The notes: generated by a model not told the origin, from the letters alone. A DNA stretch of 19,385 nucleotides from JBMNGW01 sp050950025 (GCA_050950025.1 JBMNGW010000017.1:1-19385), one strand, 5' to 3'; numbered from the stretch's first letter, positions 1 through 8,299 are shown. Numbers and translations are program-made.

Positions 1-1
1 C

Positions 2-550
2 ATTCACACGCACTAAAGGGCCCAAACTTTTAGCTAAGACTTTCACTTGCTCAGCTAAAGCACTTTTTGCCAGATTATAAGAAGGGCGGCTGATAGGCCG
101 TCGATACACCAGCGTATCGGTAATATTCACTATAGAAGCAGCGTAGTTATAATCTCGCTCTTTTCTGTGCATATAAAGAGCTTGAGAGAGAAAAAAGGGG
201 GCTTTGACATGCAAATCTTGATCGGCATCCCACTGCTTTTCATCTATGTCCTGTATAGGAACAGTTGAAAAGAGTGAAGCATTATTTATTAAAGCGTCCC
301 AACGCCCAAAATGGGCTATTGTTGTGGCCACTAAGTGCTCGATATCAGCTTTATGCCTTAAATCGGCTTGCAAAGCAATCGCTTCAGAGCCTATTTGGCG
401 AACAGCCGAAGCGGTCCGCTCTGCCTCTTTTTCATTGCTGTGGTAATGGACAACCACAGATGCCCCTTTTTCAGCCAAAGCTAGGCAGATTTCTCTGCCA
501 ACTCGTTGACTTGCACCGGTTACCATCACAACTGCCTCTTTGAGTTCCAT
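2..550 (-). CDS. Pteridine-reductase-like short-chain dehydrogenase (C-terminus cut off)
   Basis: This is the first 183 residues of an NAD(P)H-dependent short-chain dehydrogenase/reductase; the rest lies beyond the left edge. Seen: a Rossmann glycine motif TGASQRVG at residues 11-18, HYHS at 35-38 where NADPH-specific members bind the 2'-phosphate, AD at 62-63, NNAS at 89-92, and YNLAK at 158-162. At the usual catalytic Ser position there is Asp145, thirteen residues before Tyr158. An Asp-Tyr-Lys triad with this spacing, an Arg in the glycine motif and NNAS are hallmarks of pteridine reductase PTR1 and the FolM dihydromonapterin reductase group, so a pterin or dihydrofolate substrate is the best inference. 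The ATG at 550 has a poor ribosome site; an inner ATG (residue 9) has AGAGG upstream but would cut the first beta strand, so I keep the outer start. It is divergent from ftsH. Confidence 0.8.
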   Translation of the reverse strand, partial: MELKEAVVMVTGASQRVGREICLALAEKGASVVVHYHSNEKEAERTASAVRQIGSEAIALQADLRHKADIEHLVATTIAHFGRWDALINNASLFSTVPIQDIDEKQWDADQDLHVKAPFFLSQALYMHRKERDYNYAASIVNITDTLVYRRPISRPSYNLAKSALAEQVKVLAKSLGPLVRVN

Positions 551-578
551 AAAAAGAGATTACAGCAGATGCTAGGGT

Positions 579-607
579 TTGTCGATTGACCATCCCTCTT
601 GTATATT
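579..607 (+). promoter_or_regulatory. Predicted sigma70 promoter of ftsH operon
   Basis: TTGTCG at 579-584 (4 of 6 matches to the -35 consensus) and TATATT at 602-607 (5 of 6) are separated by exactly 17 bases. This predicts a start near 614 and a leader of about 35 bases ending in GAGGT at 640-644, four bases before the ftsH ATG. The match was found by eye and no start site has been mapped. I see no heat-shock-type (sigma32 or CIRCE) element here. Confidence 0.5.
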
Positions 608-648
608 GAAGATGGTGCGTAATAAACCAAACGCATTGTGAGGTAATA

Positions 649-2610
649 ATGACAGACAATACAAACGACTCTCAAGAGAAACAGAAAACCAATCAGATGG
701 CAAAAGGCAAAGGGCCGCCTGAAGAGCCGGGTATCCACAAAGAGAACAACAAATTCTCTTTTACCGGCAAACGCTTCAAATTCTCATTTTGGTACTTTTT
801 AATCATCATCATTGCCATGATGGCGTTCAACTCATTGTTTATGAAAAACGCCAATATTATTGGTGTCGATTATAACCAGTTTAAAGAGATGATTCGAAGC
901 GGCACCATTGTTCGCGTTGAAATTCAGGAAAAACAATATATCGGCTACACCGTCGGCAAAAAAGCACGTAGTGACTCTTCTTTGCAAACATTGACTTCTC
1001 AAGCCGATAGTGCCCGCACCTACTCCACCTATGCCATCAACGATCCTTCCTTTATTCCCCTATTGGATGAAATAGGCATTGAATATTATGCTGCGGCTCC
1101 CCAAACCCCCAGCATTTTTTCCACACTGCTTAGTTACATCCTACCGATGCTCATCTTCTTGCTCATCTGGCGCTTTGTGTTTTCAAAAATGGGACAAGGA
1201 GGAGGACAAGGAGTTCTCTCTTTTAACCAAAACAAAGCTAAAATTGTAGCCGAAGGTGATACGGGAGTCCGCTTTGAAGATGTTGCCGGAGTAGAAGAGA
1301 GTAAGTTCGAATTAGAAGAAGTTGTCGACTTTTTAAAAAATCCCACTAAGTACACTGAAATTGGGGGCAAAATTCCCAAAGGAGTGCTGTTAGTAGGTCC
1401 TCCGGGAACAGGAAAAACCCTCTTGGCCAAAGCGGTAGCCGGTGAAGCCCATGTCCCCTTTTTCCGGATGAGCGGAGCCGACTTTGTCGAAATGTTTGTT
1501 GGTGTGGGAGCAGCCCGAGTGCGTGATTTATTCCGTCAGGCTCGTGAAAAAGCCCCCTGCATTATTTTCATCGATGAAATTGATGCCATTGGTCGCACTC
1601 GCAGCCATGCCAGCTTTGGCGGCAACGATGAAAGAGAGCAAACATTGAACCAATTGCTGGTAGAAATGGACGGCTTTGATTCTCGCACCGGTGTCATTAT
1701 TTTAGCAGCCACCAACCGACCCGAAATTCTTGATCAAGCTTTGCTACGCCCCGGGCGCTTTGACCGTCAGGTCTTAGTCGACAAACCCGATTTGGAAGGG
1801 CGAGTCGCTATTCTTAAAATTCACACCAAAGAGATTAAGCTCGATAAAAACGTCGATTTACGTAAAATTGCCCAAGCTGCAGCAGGCCTTGCCGGAGCCG
1901 ATTTAGCCAACATTGCCAATGAAGCTGCCTTGATGGCAGTAAGAGCCAAACGAAAAACAGTGAAACAAGTCGACTTTGAAGAAGCCATAGAAAAATCGGT
2001 GGCCGGGTTACAGCGCAAAAGCCGCATCTTAAGTGAAGATGAGAGAAAGAAAGTCGCCTACCATGAAACAGGACATGCTTTAACTGCCTTTATGACAGAA
2101 GGATCGCCCCCTGTTTCCAAGATATCGATTATTCCCCGAGGAATAGGAGCTTTAGGGTATACCTTGCAACTGCCCACGGAAGACCGTTTTTTGATGAGCG
2201 AAAGCGAACTGCTGGGTAACATCGACACGATGCTTGGCGGCAGAGCTGCCGAAGAGCTGATCTTTGGTGAAATTTCCACCGGAGCAGGCAATGATATCAG
2301 CCGAGCCAGCGACATGGTCAGACGGATGATTACCGAATTTGGGATGAGTGAAAAATACCGCAACATTACCCTTCCTTCCACCACCGGCCAAGGCCTGGGA
2401 GGCTCAAGAGAATATTCGGAAGCAGCCCAAGAGTACATCGACAATGAAACAGCACGTATTGTAAACTCCCGTTATGCCATTGTCTTAGAGAAATTGACCA
2501 AAAACCGCAAGCTGTTGGAAGAAATAGCTACACGCCTGTTAGAAAAAGAGGTCATTGACGGACAAGAGTTTCACACTCTTGCACAAAATGGTGTTGTTGC
2601 ATACATTTGA
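649..2610 (+). CDS. ftsH: ATP-dependent zinc metalloprotease FtsH
   Basis: This 653-residue membrane-anchored AAA+ protease unfolds and degrades membrane and short-lived cytosolic proteins as a hexamer. Seen in order: a charged N-terminal tail (1-45), membrane segment 1 (about 47-64), an extracytoplasmic domain (65-156), membrane segment 2 (about 157-178), Walker A GPPGTGKT (250-257), Walker B IIFIDE (305-310), the second region of homology ending RPGRFDR (367-373), the zinc site HETGH (472-476), and the third metal ligand, likely Asp549 in GNDIS. All catalytic residues are present and length fits the family. The tail before the first membrane segment is much longer than the few residues in E. 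coli FtsH. GAGGT at 640-644 sets the ATG start. It is first gene of an operon, with hslO six bases downstream. Confidence 0.98.
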   Translation: MTDNTNDSQEKQKTNQMAKGKGPPEEPGIHKENNKFSFTGKRFKFSFWYFLIIIIAMMAFNSLFMKNANIIGVDYNQFKEMIRSGTIVRVEIQEKQYIGYTVGKKARSDSSLQTLTSQADSARTYSTYAINDPSFIPLLDEIGIEYYAAAPQTPSIFSTLLSYILPMLIFLLIWRFVFSKMGQGGGQGVLSFNQNKAKIVAEGDTGVRFEDVAGVEESKFELEEVVDFLKNPTKYTEIGGKIPKGVLLVGPPGTGKTLLAKAVAGEAHVPFFRMSGADFVEMFVGVGAARVRDLFRQAREKAPCIIFIDEIDAIGRTRSHASFGGNDEREQTLNQLLVEMDGFDSRTGVIILAATNRPEILDQALLRPGRFDRQVLVDKPDLEGRVAILKIHTKEIKLDKNVDLRKIAQAAAGLAGADLANIANEAALMAVRAKRKTVKQVDFEEAIEKSVAGLQRKSRILSEDERKKVAYHETGHALTAFMTEGSPPVSKISIIPRGIGALGYTLQLPTEDRFLMSESELLGNIDTMLGGRAAEELIFGEISTGAGNDISRASDMVRRMITEFGMSEKYRNITLPSTTGQGLGGSREYSEAAQEYIDNETARIVNSRYAIVLEKLTKNRKLLEEIATRLLEKEVIDGQEFHTLAQNGVVAYI

Positions 2611-2616
2611 GGCCCT

Positions 2617-3537
2617 ATGATTGTAAAGCCAATTGAAGATGCAGTTTTAAAAACACATCTAGCAACCCTTGCCCCTGATACCCGCGACATCTTTTTATTG
2701 TACGACGGCTCAGTACGAGCCACAGCGGTGCAAGGAACTCATACTATTAACCAAATGCGTGCCAACCATGATCTAGGCATTTTAGAGACACTGGTGTTAG
2801 GCCACGGCTATTTGGCAGCAGGGATTTTAGCCTCCACTGTCAAAGGAGATGATCGCGTTCAATTGAACATTGAATGCGGGGGGCCTATCAAAGGCGTCTA
2901 TGTTGAAGCTTGGGCTGTGGGGGCTGTACGCGGGTATTTGCAACAAGTACCCATCCCCATCGAAAAACCCCTAGAGAGTTTTGATGTCTCCTCTTTCTTT
3001 GGACCGGGATTTATGACAGTCACTAAACTACTGGAAGGGAAAAAAAGCCCTTTTACTGGCCAAGTGATGTTGCAACACGGCTCAATTGCCAAAGACTTAA
3101 CCCACTACTTCCTCATTTCAGAACAAACTCCTTCAGTTGTTTCTCTGAGTATCCAATTTGACAAAGAGGGACGCGTGATAGGCAGCGGAGCTCTGTTTTT
3201 ACAAAAAATGCCGGGCAAAGAGAATGGCCATTTGGAAGAGTTGGAAATGATCTGTGCTGCAATGCCTTCTTTGGGAAAGTACCTCTCTGAAGGTAAAACC
3301 ACCAACCAATTTGTCCAAGAAGTCTTTCACAAAGCCGATCCCCAGTATCTGCAATCATTGCCCTTTGGCTTTAGTTGCCCCTGTGATCGGAAGCGCTTTG
3401 CCCAATACCTCTCTTCTTTACCCCAAAAAGAGAAAGAGTCGATTCTCCAAGAAGGGCCATTTCCTTTGGAACTACATTGCTTTAACTGCGGAACAACCTA
3501 TCCATTTGACAAAGAAGAATTGCAGGAGATTCTATGA
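2617..3537 (+). CDS. hslO: Redox-regulated chaperone Hsp33
   Basis: This 306-residue cytosolic holdase binds zinc through four cysteines when reduced. In characterised Hsp33 proteins, oxidation releases the zinc and switches on binding of unfolding clients. Seen: the N-terminal Hsp33 fold, then the C-terminal redox switch with CPC (Cys254, Cys256) and CFNC (Cys288, Cys291), the canonical CXC and CXXC pair. The GAGG ribosome site overlaps the ftsH stop codon, and the gene ends with an ATGA overlap into rlmKL, so its translation is probably coupled on both sides. It is somewhat longer than the E. coli protein of about 290 residues. Placement directly behind ftsH suggests shared expression of a refolding/holding arm and a degrading arm of protein quality control; that link is inferred. 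Confidence 0.96.
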   Translation: MIVKPIEDAVLKTHLATLAPDTRDIFLLYDGSVRATAVQGTHTINQMRANHDLGILETLVLGHGYLAAGILASTVKGDDRVQLNIECGGPIKGVYVEAWAVGAVRGYLQQVPIPIEKPLESFDVSSFFGPGFMTVTKLLEGKKSPFTGQVMLQHGSIAKDLTHYFLISEQTPSVVSLSIQFDKEGRVIGSGALFLQKMPGKENGHLEELEMICAAMPSLGKYLSEGKTTNQFVQEVFHKADPQYLQSLPFGFSCPCDRKRFAQYLSSLPQKEKESILQEGPFPLELHCFNCGTTYPFDKEELQEIL

Positions 3538-5765
3538 TCTATTACGCTTCCGCCGCTGCCCATATGAACGACCTAGTGGCCCAAGAGGCAGAACAGGCAG
3601 GAGCACAAGAAATTCAGCTTGTTGCCTCAGGTGTTGAGTTTCAAGCCGATTTAAAAACAGCTTATCGCTTTTGCCTAAATAGCCGAATTGCCACGCGCCT
3701 GATGCTAGGATTAGCTCAAGATGAAGGCATTAACAGCTCCGATGAGTTTTATGCCTCATCGATTCTCATTCCCTGGGAAGAGTATCTTAATCCTCAAAAA
3801 ACGTTCACTGTCACCGTTACCAGCATGAACTGCTCATGGCTGAAGAACAATACGTTTGCTGCCATTCGGCTTAAAGATGCCATTGTCGACAGAATCAAAG
3901 AACATTATAACCAAGAACGTCCCTCGGTCGATTTTGCCGATCCCGATGTCACTTTTCATGTCCATTTACAACAAGACGAAATTAGTTGGTACCTTGATTT
4001 CTCAGGCCGCTCGTTATATCAAAGAGGGTACAGAAGTGGCTCTACCGACGCCATTTTAAAAGAGAACTTGGCTGCCGCTATTTTGATGCGCAGCGAATGG
4101 TACAAAACACTTCAAGATAAGAATCCCGCCCCCCTCTTAGATCCATTTTGCGGATCGGGTACTATTTGTATTGAAGCTGCTTTAATGGCCAGTGACACGG
4201 CTCCCAGGCTTCACTCATACTCCAGTTTGGCTTTTTTCAAACTCGATATGCACGACCCTGATATCTGGGAAGAGGTGTTGGATGAAGCCTACCATAAACA
4301 AGAACAAGCTAAAAAAAGAGCCATAACAATCTACGGCTGGGATATTGACCCCAAAGCCATAGAATTAACTCAAGAGCATGCTCAAAATGCCCAAGTAGAA
4401 CACTATATCACCACTGCCAACAAAGACATTACAGCTATCACAGAAGAAGATGTTCCCCCCGGAGAACATTTTATTGTGACCGACCCTCCCTATGGGATCC
4501 GAATGGAACAAGAGCAGCCTATCCAGTTGTTGTATGAGCAGACAGGCAAACAGTTCAACACCCTGTTTGGCGGTTGGAATATTGCAATCCTGTGCGGCAA
4601 TAAAGAGCTCCTTAGTTATGTTGATATGAAACCGCAAAGGACAAATGTCTTTTACAACGGACCAATAGAGGCCCAATTAGCCCATTATCGTGTGTTTACA
4701 AAAGAAGAGAAAGAACAACGAATTCAAAGAGCCATCCAAGCCAAAAAGGAGCGATTAGCTCAACCTTTAAGCCCAGGAGCTCAAATGGTCTTTAACAGAC
4801 TGCAAAAAAACCTCAGTCGTCTTAAACCTTTAATGGCAGCAGAACGAGTCTCTTCTTTCAGGATTTATGATGCCGATATGCCAGAATACTCGGCAGCCAT
4901 AGACTTTTATGAAGGTAAGTATGTCCACTTACAAGAATATGCACCCCCAGCCTCCATTGATCCCGAAGAGGCTCAAAAAAGACTCCAAGAACTTATTGAT
5001 GCCACTGAAAGAGCAACTGAAGTAGACAGGGAACTCATTTTCGTTAAACAGCGCAAAGAACAAAAAGGACTGAGCCAATACGAAAAACTGGCCAACAGAG
5101 GCAAGTTTTATGTGATCAGAGAACATGAGCTGATGTTTTTTGCTAACTTCTCTGACTACCTTGATACAGGCATCTTCTTAGATCACCGGCCCGTACGCAA
5201 GATGATTCAACAAGTTGCCAAGAACAAACGGTTCCTTAACCTCTTTTGTTACACTGCTACAGCCACAGTCAATGCAGCCAAAGGGGGAGCACTTAGCACC
5301 ACCAGCGTTGATGCCTCAGCAACATATCTTGATTGGGCTATCAAAAACATGGAAATGAATGGCTTTGATCAAATGAACCACTTCTACTACAAAGATGATT
5401 GTATCAACTGGCTTAGAAACACTCACGATATGTATGATCTTATCTTCTGCGATCCACCAACATTCAGCAACTCTAAAACCAGAAGAACGTTTGATGTCGA
5501 TCGTGACCAAAGAGCCCTCATTCACCAAGCGATGCGCCATCTTAATCAAGATGGAACGCTCATCTTCTCAACCAACTTCCGTAAGTTCTCATTACATCCT
5601 GAGCTTAAAGAGGCCTACGATATCCAAGACATCACAGCCCAAACCATAGGCGAAGACTTTGCCCGCAACCCCAAAATCCACTTCTGTTTTCTCATCAACC
5701 ACAAAAAAGCTGTAGTCAAAGCCCAAAAACGAGAGCTCACCAAGAAAATCATCAGAAAGAAATAA
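3534..5765 (+). CDS. rlmKL: Fused 23S rRNA guanine methyltransferase RlmKL
   Basis: This 743-residue protein has two SAM-dependent methyltransferase halves. In E. coli RlmKL the first half makes N2-methylguanine 2445 and the second makes N7-methylguanine 2069 in 23S rRNA, acting on adjacent helix bases during assembly. Seen: an N-terminal THUMP-like RNA-binding region (to about 165), RlmL motif I DPFCGSGT (203-210), catalytic motif TDPPYG (316-321), a linker rich in Lys and Glu, then the RlmK half with FLDHRP (548-553), LNLFCYTATAT (568-578) and CDPPTFSNS (639-647). E. coli has NPPYG where this has DPPYG; either residue is tolerated in amino-group methyltransferases. Length is close to the E. 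coli protein (about 700). The start overlaps the hslO stop as ATGA, with AGGAG upstream. It is the last gene of the operon. Confidence 0.95.
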   Translation: MIYYASAAAHMNDLVAQEAEQAGAQEIQLVASGVEFQADLKTAYRFCLNSRIATRLMLGLAQDEGINSSDEFYASSILIPWEEYLNPQKTFTVTVTSMNCSWLKNNTFAAIRLKDAIVDRIKEHYNQERPSVDFADPDVTFHVHLQQDEISWYLDFSGRSLYQRGYRSGSTDAILKENLAAAILMRSEWYKTLQDKNPAPLLDPFCGSGTICIEAALMASDTAPRLHSYSSLAFFKLDMHDPDIWEEVLDEAYHKQEQAKKRAITIYGWDIDPKAIELTQEHAQNAQVEHYITTANKDITAITEEDVPPGEHFIVTDPPYGIRMEQEQPIQLLYEQTGKQFNTLFGGWNIAILCGNKELLSYVDMKPQRTNVFYNGPIEAQLAHYRVFTKEEKEQRIQRAIQAKKERLAQPLSPGAQMVFNRLQKNLSRLKPLMAAERVSSFRIYDADMPEYSAAIDFYEGKYVHLQEYAPPASIDPEEAQKRLQELIDATERATEVDRELIFVKQRKEQKGLSQYEKLANRGKFYVIREHELMFFANFSDYLDTGIFLDHRPVRKMIQQVAKNKRFLNLFCYTATATVNAAKGGALSTTSVDASATYLDWAIKNMEMNGFDQMNHFYYKDDCINWLRNTHDMYDLIFCDPPTFSNSKTRRTFDVDRDQRALIHQAMRHLNQDGTLIFSTNFRKFSLHPELKEAYDIQDITAQTIGEDFARNPKIHFCFLINHKKAVVKAQKRELTKKIIRKK

Positions 5766-5788
5766 GAAAGAATAAAGCTTAGACCAAC

Positions 5789-5818
5789 AAAAAGGCCGTC
5801 CCGAAGGACGACCTTTTT
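5789..5818. terminator. Bidirectional intrinsic terminator
   Basis: Arms 5789-5801 and 5806-5818 pair over 13 positions with a single C/A mismatch and a CGAA tetraloop. One arm starts with five A and the other ends with five T, so the hairpin can end both rlmKL transcription from the left and the minus-strand outer-membrane gene from the right. The two convergent genes lie 24 bases before it and 22 bases after it. Confidence 0.85.
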
Positions 5819-5839
5819 GATAACCAGTTAAGGTCTGAG

Positions 5840-7084
5840 TTAGAAAGAAATCTTTGCTCCAACGGTGATTTTACCAATCTTAGAATTCAAGAGATCATCG
5901 GCAACCCATTTTGCATAGACATTAGCACCGTCGACAACAACCGAAGAGTCAACAGAGACTTCAGCCGAAAGACCTGCGTTGTCAACATCAATGTTATTGC
6001 TGTACTTAGCTTTTGCCTTTGCAGTAAACTCATCAGCCTTGTATGTTACACCAGCGCCGCCATAGTAGTCTTTAGTATCAATTGTGTAACCACCATTGAC
6101 GTTAAGAGCAATTTCGTTCGAAGCTGCCCAGTCAACCGATACGCCAAGAGCTTGTTTGTTCACAAGGTCCTTACCAGTAACAGTCACATCAAATGCATCA
6201 ATGACGGTGTGTGCTTTTACTGAGAGAAGATTCTCAACTGCGATATCAGTGATACTTCCATCTCCAAGTTGAGCCTTGGTTGCAAAATAGACGTCAACAT
6301 CAACAATGTCATAGGCTGCAGCAACGGAAACTTCAGCATCAAAGTCATCGCCAACAAGCTGGATATCACTAGCGACGGTAACGGTCAAATCATCCATAGC
6401 ATAATCGGCTTTTACCGAAGCGCCAATAACGTTATCGGTAGCTGCGGAGTCAAACAATGCAGCGGCTCCAAAAGCAACTTCCAATCCATCACCAAGCTCG
6501 ACTCCAGGAGTAGATAGAGCGGTATAAATCTTATAATCTTTATTATCGAGGTTGTTATCTCCACCACCATAAGGCATACCGAAGCTCAAGACATAACCAG
6601 AGTAACCAATTTGAACACCAGGTCCAACTTTGTCAATTTTTCTGACGGCATCAACAGCATCGTCCTTTTCCCAAAGTACTGGTACTGCTACGTGATCTGC
6701 GCTGTACGTATCAACAGCAGAAGATGCGTAGTTAGGTCCGTCGGCTGTGCCAAGGATACCAACACTCCAGTCACCGGCAACAATGCGAGCATAGTCGAAT
6801 TTTACATCGCCAACTGGGGTTGTTGGATTTGCAACAAAATCTACTTCATCAAACCAGAACAAGAATCTGGCTTTGATTTCGGCGTAGACATCGCCATCGC
6901 CTTTTGCCTGGCCCAGTTCCTCAAAGAGAACGAAATCTAACACAGCTTTGTTGGCATTTTCAAACCCAACGTCTGTGTTATCGAGGTCGAAACCAAAAGA
7001 TGTTTCAACGCTACCCGTGAAGCCGGCGAACGCCACACTGCCCACGAGTACTAGAACTAAAAGTACTGCAGAAATTTTCTTCAT
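5840..7084 (-). CDS. Secreted outer-membrane beta-barrel (porin-like) protein
   Basis: This 414-residue protein has no function I can name. It begins with a clear signal peptide (positive MKK, a hydrophobic stretch, likely cleavage after AFA at residue 20). The mature part is rich in Asp, Gly, Ala and Val with repeated alternating polar/hydrophobic strands, few Cys or long hydrophobic stretches, and a C-terminal Phe (ending KISF), as is usual for outer-membrane beta-barrels. A porin or spirochaete-type surface protein is inferred. The frame stays open 15 codons further upstream, but GGAGG lies just ahead of the ATG at 7084 and the signal peptide begins there, so I use that start. It appears monocistronic, with a consensus promoter and a terminator immediately downstream, implying high expression. 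Confidence 0.8.
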   Translation of the reverse strand: MKKISAVLLVLVLVGSVAFAGFTGSVETSFGFDLDNTDVGFENANKAVLDFVLFEELGQAKGDGDVYAEIKARFLFWFDEVDFVANPTTPVGDVKFDYARIVAGDWSVGILGTADGPNYASSAVDTYSADHVAVPVLWEKDDAVDAVRKIDKVGPGVQIGYSGYVLSFGMPYGGGDNNLDNKDYKIYTALSTPGVELGDGLEVAFGAAALFDSAATDNVIGASVKADYAMDDLTVTVASDIQLVGDDFDAEVSVAAAYDIVDVDVYFATKAQLGDGSITDIAVENLLSVKAHTVIDAFDVTVTGKDLVNKQALGVSVDWAASNEIALNVNGGYTIDTKDYYGGAGVTYKADEFTAKAKAKYSNNIDVDNAGLSAEVSVDSSVVVDGANVYAKWVADDLLNSKIGKITVGAKISF

Positions 7085-7153
7085 ACTTCCTCCATAAAAA
7101 TTCGGGACAGGTGCAAAGACCCGCTTCATCCCTTTTCTCGTTATACAGTCCGA

Positions 7154-7182
7154 ATTATAACAACGGCCTATATAGCTGTCAA
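7154..7182 (-). promoter_or_regulatory. Perfect-consensus sigma70 promoter of the outer-membrane protein gene
   Basis: Read on the minus strand, TTGACA (7177-7182) and TATAAT (7154-7159) both match the consensus at all six positions, with a 17-base spacer. A start near 7147 gives a leader of about 63 bases before the ATG at 7084. Upstream DNA (7183-7260) is very A/T-rich, as expected for an UP element. No operator-like palindrome overlaps it. Confidence 0.85.
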
Positions 7183-7325
7183 GTTAAATTCATAAACGAT
7201 TGAATAGTTACATCAAATCGATACAAATCTTAGATAATTGACAAAAATCACCTCTTTTCCCCTATTTTATCAGATATTTCTCTTTTTTCACCTCTTTTTT
7301 TCTGTTTTTTGGTCTGTTTTTGGTG
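7183..7325. other. A/T-rich, polypyrimidine intergenic stretch with short repeats
   Basis: This stretch lies between the stop of the UPF0158-GNAT gene and the promoter of the outer-membrane gene. On the plus strand, 7255-7325 is almost all pyrimidine. It contains TCACCTCTTTT twice (near 7248 and 7288) and the imperfect tandem pair TCTGTTTTTTGG / TCTGTTTTTGG at 7301-7323. There is no convincing terminator hairpin for the upstream gene. It may hold curved DNA or an UP element for the strong promoter, but that is inference. Confidence 0.5.
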
Positions 7326-8237
7326 TTATTTTTCATCACCTTTGGGGGTGAGTGAATAGATTACTGTTTTACTCAGAATTTGGGCTTTTTTCTCATGAAA
7401 AATTGGCTCAATTTTTATAGCTTCGCCCACCAATTCCATTAACACTGAAGAGGCAGAAATGGTTACAGCTTTTTGATTAAGAAAATCGAGTAAATGACGG
7501 AATAATCCCAACCCCCGATACTCCTCTTGGACATAGGCAAAGCGGATATGAATTGTCTCAGAAATCAGATGGTAGGTAAGCCAACCTGCCAGCTCATTAG
7601 CAGAGTCAATTGCTATTATATATCTGTCTTGATCTGATTCTCTAATTAACTCTTTTAAACGGGAGCCAACATAGTAATTTTGGTGCTCATCTTCAAAGGC
7701 AAACTGCTTAGCAAGAGCTCTCATCTCTTCTTTATAGGGGCCAGCTTCAACAACGATAGTAAAATCCTCTGCCAACATACTGCGAATCGGATCTTCAATT
7801 TCTTCGGCAAGGCTGCTGTAATAAAATGAATCACTTTCGGTGTTGTACCATTTGAGTACTGCTTCTTTGAGCTCTTTTTCTTTAAAGGTGTGCCACAGCT
7901 GCTCAATGGCAGCACTTGTTTTTACCGTATCCTTAAACAAACGAAACACTCCGCTACCTGCTTGGAGCGTTTTGGTTAGCAGTGATTTGTAATGCTCATT
8001 CTTTAAAGAAGCGACAAACTGCTCCATCGTCCGATACCCTTGAGCCGAAGTCCACCGAGGTAGCGGTACATAACGCTTAGATTGCTGCTTTTGTGCAGGT
8101 GTTAACTGCTCTAAGGCTACCAGTACCCCTGTTTGCAGATCCAACACATAGTTCGTGTTTTGATCTTCCATGGCAAAAGAGATTTCGGCTATCAGCTCAT
8201 CGCTAAGAGGGGGCAATGCCCGCTGCTGTGTTTGCAT
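7326..8237 (-). CDS. UPF0158 domain fused to GNAT acetyltransferase
   Basis: This 303-residue protein has two parts. Residues about 11-135 resemble the UPF0158 family, which has no established function: an acidic helix, YVPLP (56-60), a YRTMEQF segment (68-74), GVFRLFKDT (96-104) and a Trp/Tyr pair in AVLKWYN (126-132). Residues about 158-295 look like a GNAT N-acyltransferase, with the acetyl-CoA motif A around VQEEYRGLGLFRHLL (236-250) matching the R/QxxGxG/A pattern. The acceptor is unknown. ATG 8237 is the first possible start, since an in-frame stop lies six bases upstream, but the only ribosome-site-like bases (AGGG) sit almost against it, so translation may be weak. It is divergent from eno and not clearly cotranscribed with anything. 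Confidence 0.75.
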   Translation of the reverse strand: MQTQQRALPPLSDELIAEISFAMEDQNTNYVLDLQTGVLVALEQLTPAQKQQSKRYVPLPRWTSAQGYRTMEQFVASLKNEHYKSLLTKTLQAGSGVFRLFKDTVKTSAAIEQLWHTFKEKELKEAVLKWYNTESDSFYYSSLAEEIEDPIRSMLAEDFTIVVEAGPYKEEMRALAKQFAFEDEHQNYYVGSRLKELIRESDQDRYIIAIDSANELAGWLTYHLISETIHIRFAYVQEEYRGLGLFRHLLDFLNQKAVTISASSVLMELVGEAIKIEPIFHEKKAQILSKTVIYSLTPKGDEK

Positions 8238-8299
8238 ACCCTATCGTACAAGCGCTTAGCATTTTTAGGAAGAGGCAGTTGCTAATAATTATCCTCTCC

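Noticed and set aside
2058..2444. Open frames antisense to ftsH (and similar ones antisense to rlmKL, uvrD and oppC)
   Set aside because: They overlap fully with well-supported genes, lack ribosome sites and show no domain-like features.
7085..7129. Longer start for the outer-membrane protein
   Set aside because: The extra 15 codons would precede the signal peptide and lack a ribosome site, whereas GGAGG sits directly ahead of the ATG at 7084.
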